Shown: positions 39,709-41,978 of the stretch, piece after piece
Numbering within the stretch: the stretch's first letter is position 1
How the letters are laid out: the number at the start of each line of letters is the position of its first letter
DNA from: an uncultured bacterium
Lineage (GTDB): Bacteria; Bacillota_I; Bacilli_A; RF39; UBA660
Direction of reading: 5' to 3'
Length of the DNA stretch: 41,978 nucleotides
Assembly: GCA_948433885.1 (NCBI GenBank)
Contig: CAOJEC010000006.1
Span: 1 to 41,978 of the forward strand
Program-made: the position numbers and the translations under genes
The notes under the pieces: generated by a model
What the model saw: only the letters and a program-made list of their open reading frames with translations
The model's database searches: none
What the model was told of the DNA's origin: nothing

Positions 39709-40515
39709 ATGAATAGCAAAATAATAATGTTAGGAACAGGAAATGGTGGAACAATGGATTTATACAATACTTGTTTTGTGATACAAAATGAAGTAGGTAA
39801 TTTCCTTGTTGATACAGGTGGTAGTATTGAAATATTAAGAAGATTAGAAAAATCAAATATAGATTATAAAACTATAAATAATATCTTTATATCTCATAGT
39901 CACACGGATCATATTTTAGGTTTATTTTGGTTTTTTAAAAGAATAAGTAGATTTGTTATGTGTGGTCAAATAACAGAAAGAATAAATATTTATTGTAATG
40001 AAGTAGTTTGTGAAGCAATAAAGGGTGTTGCTAAATATATTCTTCCAGATAAACTTATGAATGCTATTTATAGTAAAGTGGATTTTATTATTTTAAATGA
40101 TAAAGATACATATAACATTAATGGAATTGATTATGAATTTTTTGATATTCAAGCAAAAGGAACTAAACAATTTGGATTTGAATGTAAATTAAATGATAAA
40201 AGATTAGTTTTTCTTGGTGATGAAACATTAAATCCAATTATGTATGATAAAGTAAAAGGTGCAGACTATGTTATGCACGAGGCATTTTGTTTAGATTCAG
40301 AAGAAAATATTTTTCACGCTTATGAAAAAAATCATTCAACTGCAAAAAGTGCTAGTGAAGTTATGAATAAATTAGATGTTAAGAATTTAATTTTGTATCA
40401 TACAGAAGATACACACGGTATAGAAAGAAAAAAATTATATACTAACGAGGGACAAGAGAATTTTGATGGAAAAGTAATTGTTCCAGAAGATTTAGAAGTA
40501 ATAGATATTATTTAA
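39709..40515 (+). CDS. MBL-fold metallohydrolase (RNase Z-like)
   Basis: 268 aa with the metal site HSHTDH (63-68), an early D35 (LVDTGG) and later GDETLN and YHTEDTH ligands. The layout is close to RNase Z/arylsulfatase-type MBL proteins, but the order of helices cannot say if it cuts RNA. GGAGG lies in front of the ATG at 39709; an upstream ATG (39697) overlaps this site. Confidence 0.85.
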   Translation: MNSKIIMLGTGNGGTMDLYNTCFVIQNEVGNFLVDTGGSIEILRRLEKSNIDYKTINNIFISHSHTDHILGLFWFFKRISRFVMCGQITERINIYCNEVVCEAIKGVAKYILPDKLMNAIYSKVDFIILNDKDTYNINGIDYEFFDIQAKGTKQFGFECKLNDKRLVFLGDETLNPIMYDKVKGADYVMHEAFCLDSEENIFHAYEKNHSTAKSASEVMNKLDVKNLILYHTEDTHGIERKKLYTNEGQENFDGKVIVPEDLEVIDII

Positions 40516-40545
40516 TAATGTCAAGGTAATAGGAGGTAGTTAGTT

Positions 40546-40845
40546 ATGAATTTATACATAAGTGGAAGTAATAGAAAGCATAATAGTTATAATTTTTTAA
40601 AGAAGATAAAAGAAGATGAGGATGTTTTATATTCATTAGATGATTTAAATATTAAACATTGTATTGGGTGTAATGCTTGTCAAAAAAATGAGGAAAACAA
40701 ATGTATATTAAATGATGATATGAAAGCGATTTATGATAATATTGATAAATGCAATAAAATAATTATAATGTCGCCTATTTATATGAATCATATAACAGGG
40801 ATACTAAAAAATGTTATTGATAGATTTAATCCTTTTAGAGAATAA
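40546..40845 (+). pseudogene. Truncated flavodoxin-like NAD(P)H reductase
   Basis: 99 aa with ISGSNRKHNSYNFL (FMN-binding loop), CIGCNACQKNEENKC (Cys cluster of iron-sulfur flavoproteins) and IIIMSPIYMNHITGILKNVIDRF. The family normally runs to about 180-200 residues; here it ends after the second flavin-binding motif. It is probably a truncated, inactive gene. Confidence 0.7.
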
Positions 40846-40937
40846 GAGGCTTGTCAAAAGCTTTTTTTTATGATACCATGTATTTGTCAAGGAAACTTGC
40901 ATAAAATAAAAAAGGGAAGTCTTAACTCTACTAAGTT

Positions 40938-40997
40938 GAGCACTCACCACTATTGTGTAAGCACTTTAATCCAAGAGATTGAGTGCTCTTTTTCTTA
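40938..40997 (+). terminator. Long-stem terminator opposite the toxin gene
   Basis: GAGCACTCA (40938-40946) pairs with TGAGTGCTC (40980-40988), followed by TTTTTCTT. It works in rightward direction, toward the 3' end of the leftward toxin gene, as in convergent type I toxin-antitoxin loci. Confidence 0.6.
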
Positions 40998-41006
40998 TAT
41001 AGGTAT

Positions 41007-41090
41007 CTATTTTACAAAAGTAAAAAGTAGGCCAATTAGTAAGAAGATAATGATGATTAAAGATAGAATTAAAAAATCCTTCTTATGCAT
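41007..41090 (-). CDS. Candidate type I toxin peptide (27 aa)
   Basis: A leftward 27-residue frame (start MHKKDFLILSL, then Ile/Leu-rich helix, end TFVK) behind a full AAGGAGG ribosome site. One transmembrane helix flanked by charged residues is the look of Fst/TxpA/Ldr-like toxins. Its leftward promoter (plus 41155-41183) has TTGTTT-N17-TATAAT. The repeat GCACTCA occurs in the 5' leader (41126 region) and at 40940 in the same orientation, as with the DR elements of Fst-type loci. Confidence 0.6.
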   Translation of the reverse strand: MHKKDFLILSLIIIIFLLIGLLFTFVK

Positions 41091-41154
41091 AACTATCAGC
41101 CTCCTTCCTTATTAGAAGTTGGCAAGCACTCAACAGTTAAGTTTCCCTAAGTAA

Positions 41155-41183
41155 ATTATAGTATATAAATCTCTTTAAAACAA
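41155..41183 (-). promoter_or_regulatory. Leftward promoter of the toxin peptide
   Basis: On the minus strand TTGTTT (plus 41178-41183), 17 bases and TATAAT (plus 41155-41160). The leader to the toxin ATG is about 58 bases long. Confidence 0.65.
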
Positions 41184-41251
41184 GCGAGCATATAAAAAGA
41201 TAAAATAAAGTTCTTAAAGTCCTTTTGGAATATAATAGAATTTATTATGCT

Positions 41252-41302
41252 TGTGTCAATAGTCGGGTATCGAAAGCTCAAATTTTCTCGAGGCACCATA
41301 TG
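41252..41302 (+). pseudogene. Internally deleted tRNA-Arg copy / degenerate att site
   Basis: From 41264 the sequence follows tRNA-Arg(CCT) and its flank (CGGGT-TCG-AAG-TCAAAT-TTCTCG-GG-CCATATG) with about 34 of 40 matches, and CTTGTGTC before it equals the 5' end region of the real tRNA. The D and anticodon arms are missing. The CCATATG part agrees with the phage side of attL. It may be the scar of an older element in a duplicate tRNA site. Confidence 0.6.
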
Positions 41303-41404
41303 AAGATCAAATAAGCCAAAACAGCTTTTTTATTTAGACAAATTCTGCTCGAGAAAACCTCTATAAAAAGGGATAAAATTGTTTCCAAATCTACCTTTTT
41401 ATGA

Positions 41405-41410
41405 TATAAT
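41405..41410 (+). promoter_or_regulatory. Promoter -10 of the last gene
   Basis: TATAAT with TG two bases earlier (extended -10). The -35 TTTCCA is weak. GGAGGG (41422-41427) precedes the ATG. Confidence 0.6.
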
Positions 41411-41433
41411 CTCTCTTATATGGAGGGAAAATT

Positions 41434-41925
41434 ATGAGAAAAAACGTATTAGCAATAGTAGGTATATTGGTCGCAGTCGTCGCAGCCATCACTTTGACAA
41501 TCATCTTTTTACCTAAAAACGAAGAAGGTCCTAGTAAAGTAAACAACGTTACTAAGAAAGAGTTTGACATCGAAAGTGAAAGTCTCGAAAGTTTCAAGTT
41601 CATGAAAAGAATGGACGAATCGAATCTTTTCTACTTGGGATTGGATGCCGTAAGTATAGACGGAACTGATATGCTCGAATATTTGAGAAGTAACGATATA
41701 GCCGAATTGAAAAAGAACTTCAACAAAGTGGAAACGTACAAAGACGGAGGTTCTCAACTATATACCTGTGACGACGACAAGAAGTGCGACACGGATATCA
41801 AAGCATTGTTCTGTAACACTACGACAGGCGATAAAGACGTCTACCTTGCTCATAAAGATATAGACTTGAATGCCGAGTATTGTGACAACACACCAAAAGA
41901 CGATGAAAATCAAGAAGATGAATAA
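41434..41925 (+). CDS. Membrane-anchored hypothetical protein
   Basis: 163 aa with an N-terminal transmembrane anchor (about 6-27) and an extracellular acidic part with four Cys (TCDDDKKCD, LFC and EYC) that may form disulfides. The end is highly acidic (KDDENQEDE). Codons are rich in CG-containing types, unlike the genes 38403-40845, so it belongs to another part of the genome. No family recognised. The group II intron end starts a few bases after its stop. Confidence 0.7.
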   Translation: MRKNVLAIVGILVAVVAAITLTIIFLPKNEEGPSKVNNVTKKEFDIESESLESFKFMKRMDESNLFYLGLDAVSIDGTDMLEYLRSNDIAELKKNFNKVETYKDGGSQLYTCDDDKKCDTDIKALFCNTTTGDKDVYLAHKDIDLNAEYCDNTPKDDENQEDE

Positions 41926-41926
41926 T

Positions 41927-41978
41927 CGAGTAGAGAGAAATAATTAAATTATTTCGCCCCTCTCACACCACCGTACAT
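41927..41978 (-). mobile_element. 3' end of a group II intron, cut by the window edge
   Basis: Read on the minus strand, GTACGGTGGTGTGAGAGGGGC is followed by the hairpin GAAATAAT/ATTATTTC and CTCTACTCGAT. This resembles the end of domain V, domain VI and the branch region (CUAC) of bacterial group II introns. The rest and the reverse transcriptase gene would lie to the right. The intron end is only some bases behind a stop codon, a common place for insertion near terminators. Confidence 0.65.

Noticed and set aside
40870..41115. 81-aa rightward open frame
   Set aside because: No ribosome site; it covers the terminator and is antisense to the toxin peptide, and its composition is not protein-like.
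1..41978. CRISPR array or cas genes (because of a PD-(D/E)XK Cas4-like fold)
   Set aside because: No regularly spaced repeats and no other cas gene; the nuclease lacks a Cys cluster and belongs to the recombination module.
1..41978. TGA read as tryptophan (Mollicutes code)
   Set aside because: Many well supported genes end in TGA with overlapping starts (ATGA), so TGA is a stop here.

Overview
The window shows an intact-looking siphophage prophage of about 37.2 kb (824-37999) in an AT-rich bacterial chromosome of the Bacillota type. Support for this is the AT-rich codon use with TGA as a stop, strong AGGAGG-like ribosome sites, consensus sigma-A promoters (often extended -10), a CCA-encoding tRNA and Gram-positive phage gene families. 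I cannot name the species; a Bacilli/Erysipelotrichia-like or gut Clostridia host fits.

Left chromosomal edge (1-840): an HD-domain gene and tRNA-Arg(CCT). The prophage sits in the 3' end of this tRNA; an 18-bp core (824-841) is repeated at 37982-37999. Both ends also carry paired 10-bp repeats that look like integrase arm sites.

Lysogeny region (850-5172): a leftward tyrosine integrase, a lipoprotein and a CI/LexA-type repressor face a rightward Cro-like operon. Three 18-bp operators lie here, one exactly in the spacer of a consensus promoter. A short rightward RNA (2057-2146) with its own promoter and terminator lies between integrase and lipoprotein.

Replication and early region (5263-17671): replisome organizer (with a probable internal origin), DnaB-type helicase, Sak4-like ATPase, PD-(D/E)XK nuclease, SSB, NinB-like protein, cytosine methyltransferase-like protein, RNA ligase, SPFH protein and nucleotidyltransferase, with many small genes. 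One gene here (10401-11021) ends in a segment that looks like the variable repeat of a diversity-generating retroelement, followed by a non-terminator hairpin.

RNA island (17701-18289): an extended -10 promoter, an initiator-like tRNA-Met, a 47-nt tRNA-like remnant, a heavily structured RNA and a strong terminator, placed just before the packaging genes.

Late region (18320-36421): terminases, portal, a minor head (MuF-like) protein fused to a zinc metalloprotease toxin-like domain with a candidate immunity gene, scaffold, capsid, connectors, tail, tape measure, fibres, holin and M23 endolysin. A cargo unit follows (36641-37830): a promoter, a junction-shaped RNA with terminator, a PBECR-like nuclease gene and a convergent HNH nuclease.

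Right of attR (38000-41978): a scarred chromosomal stretch with a truncated SDR gene, an NTF2-like protein, a YkgJ-type protein, an MBL hydrolase, a truncated flavodoxin-like gene, a candidate type I toxin (27 aa), an internally deleted tRNA-Arg copy, an anchored hypothetical protein, and the 3' end of a group II intron cut by the window edge. The most promising undescribed items are the tRNA-containing structured RNA with the RNA-repair genes, the RNA-controlled PBECR nuclease, the orphan DGR-like variable protein and the MuF toxin with its partner.
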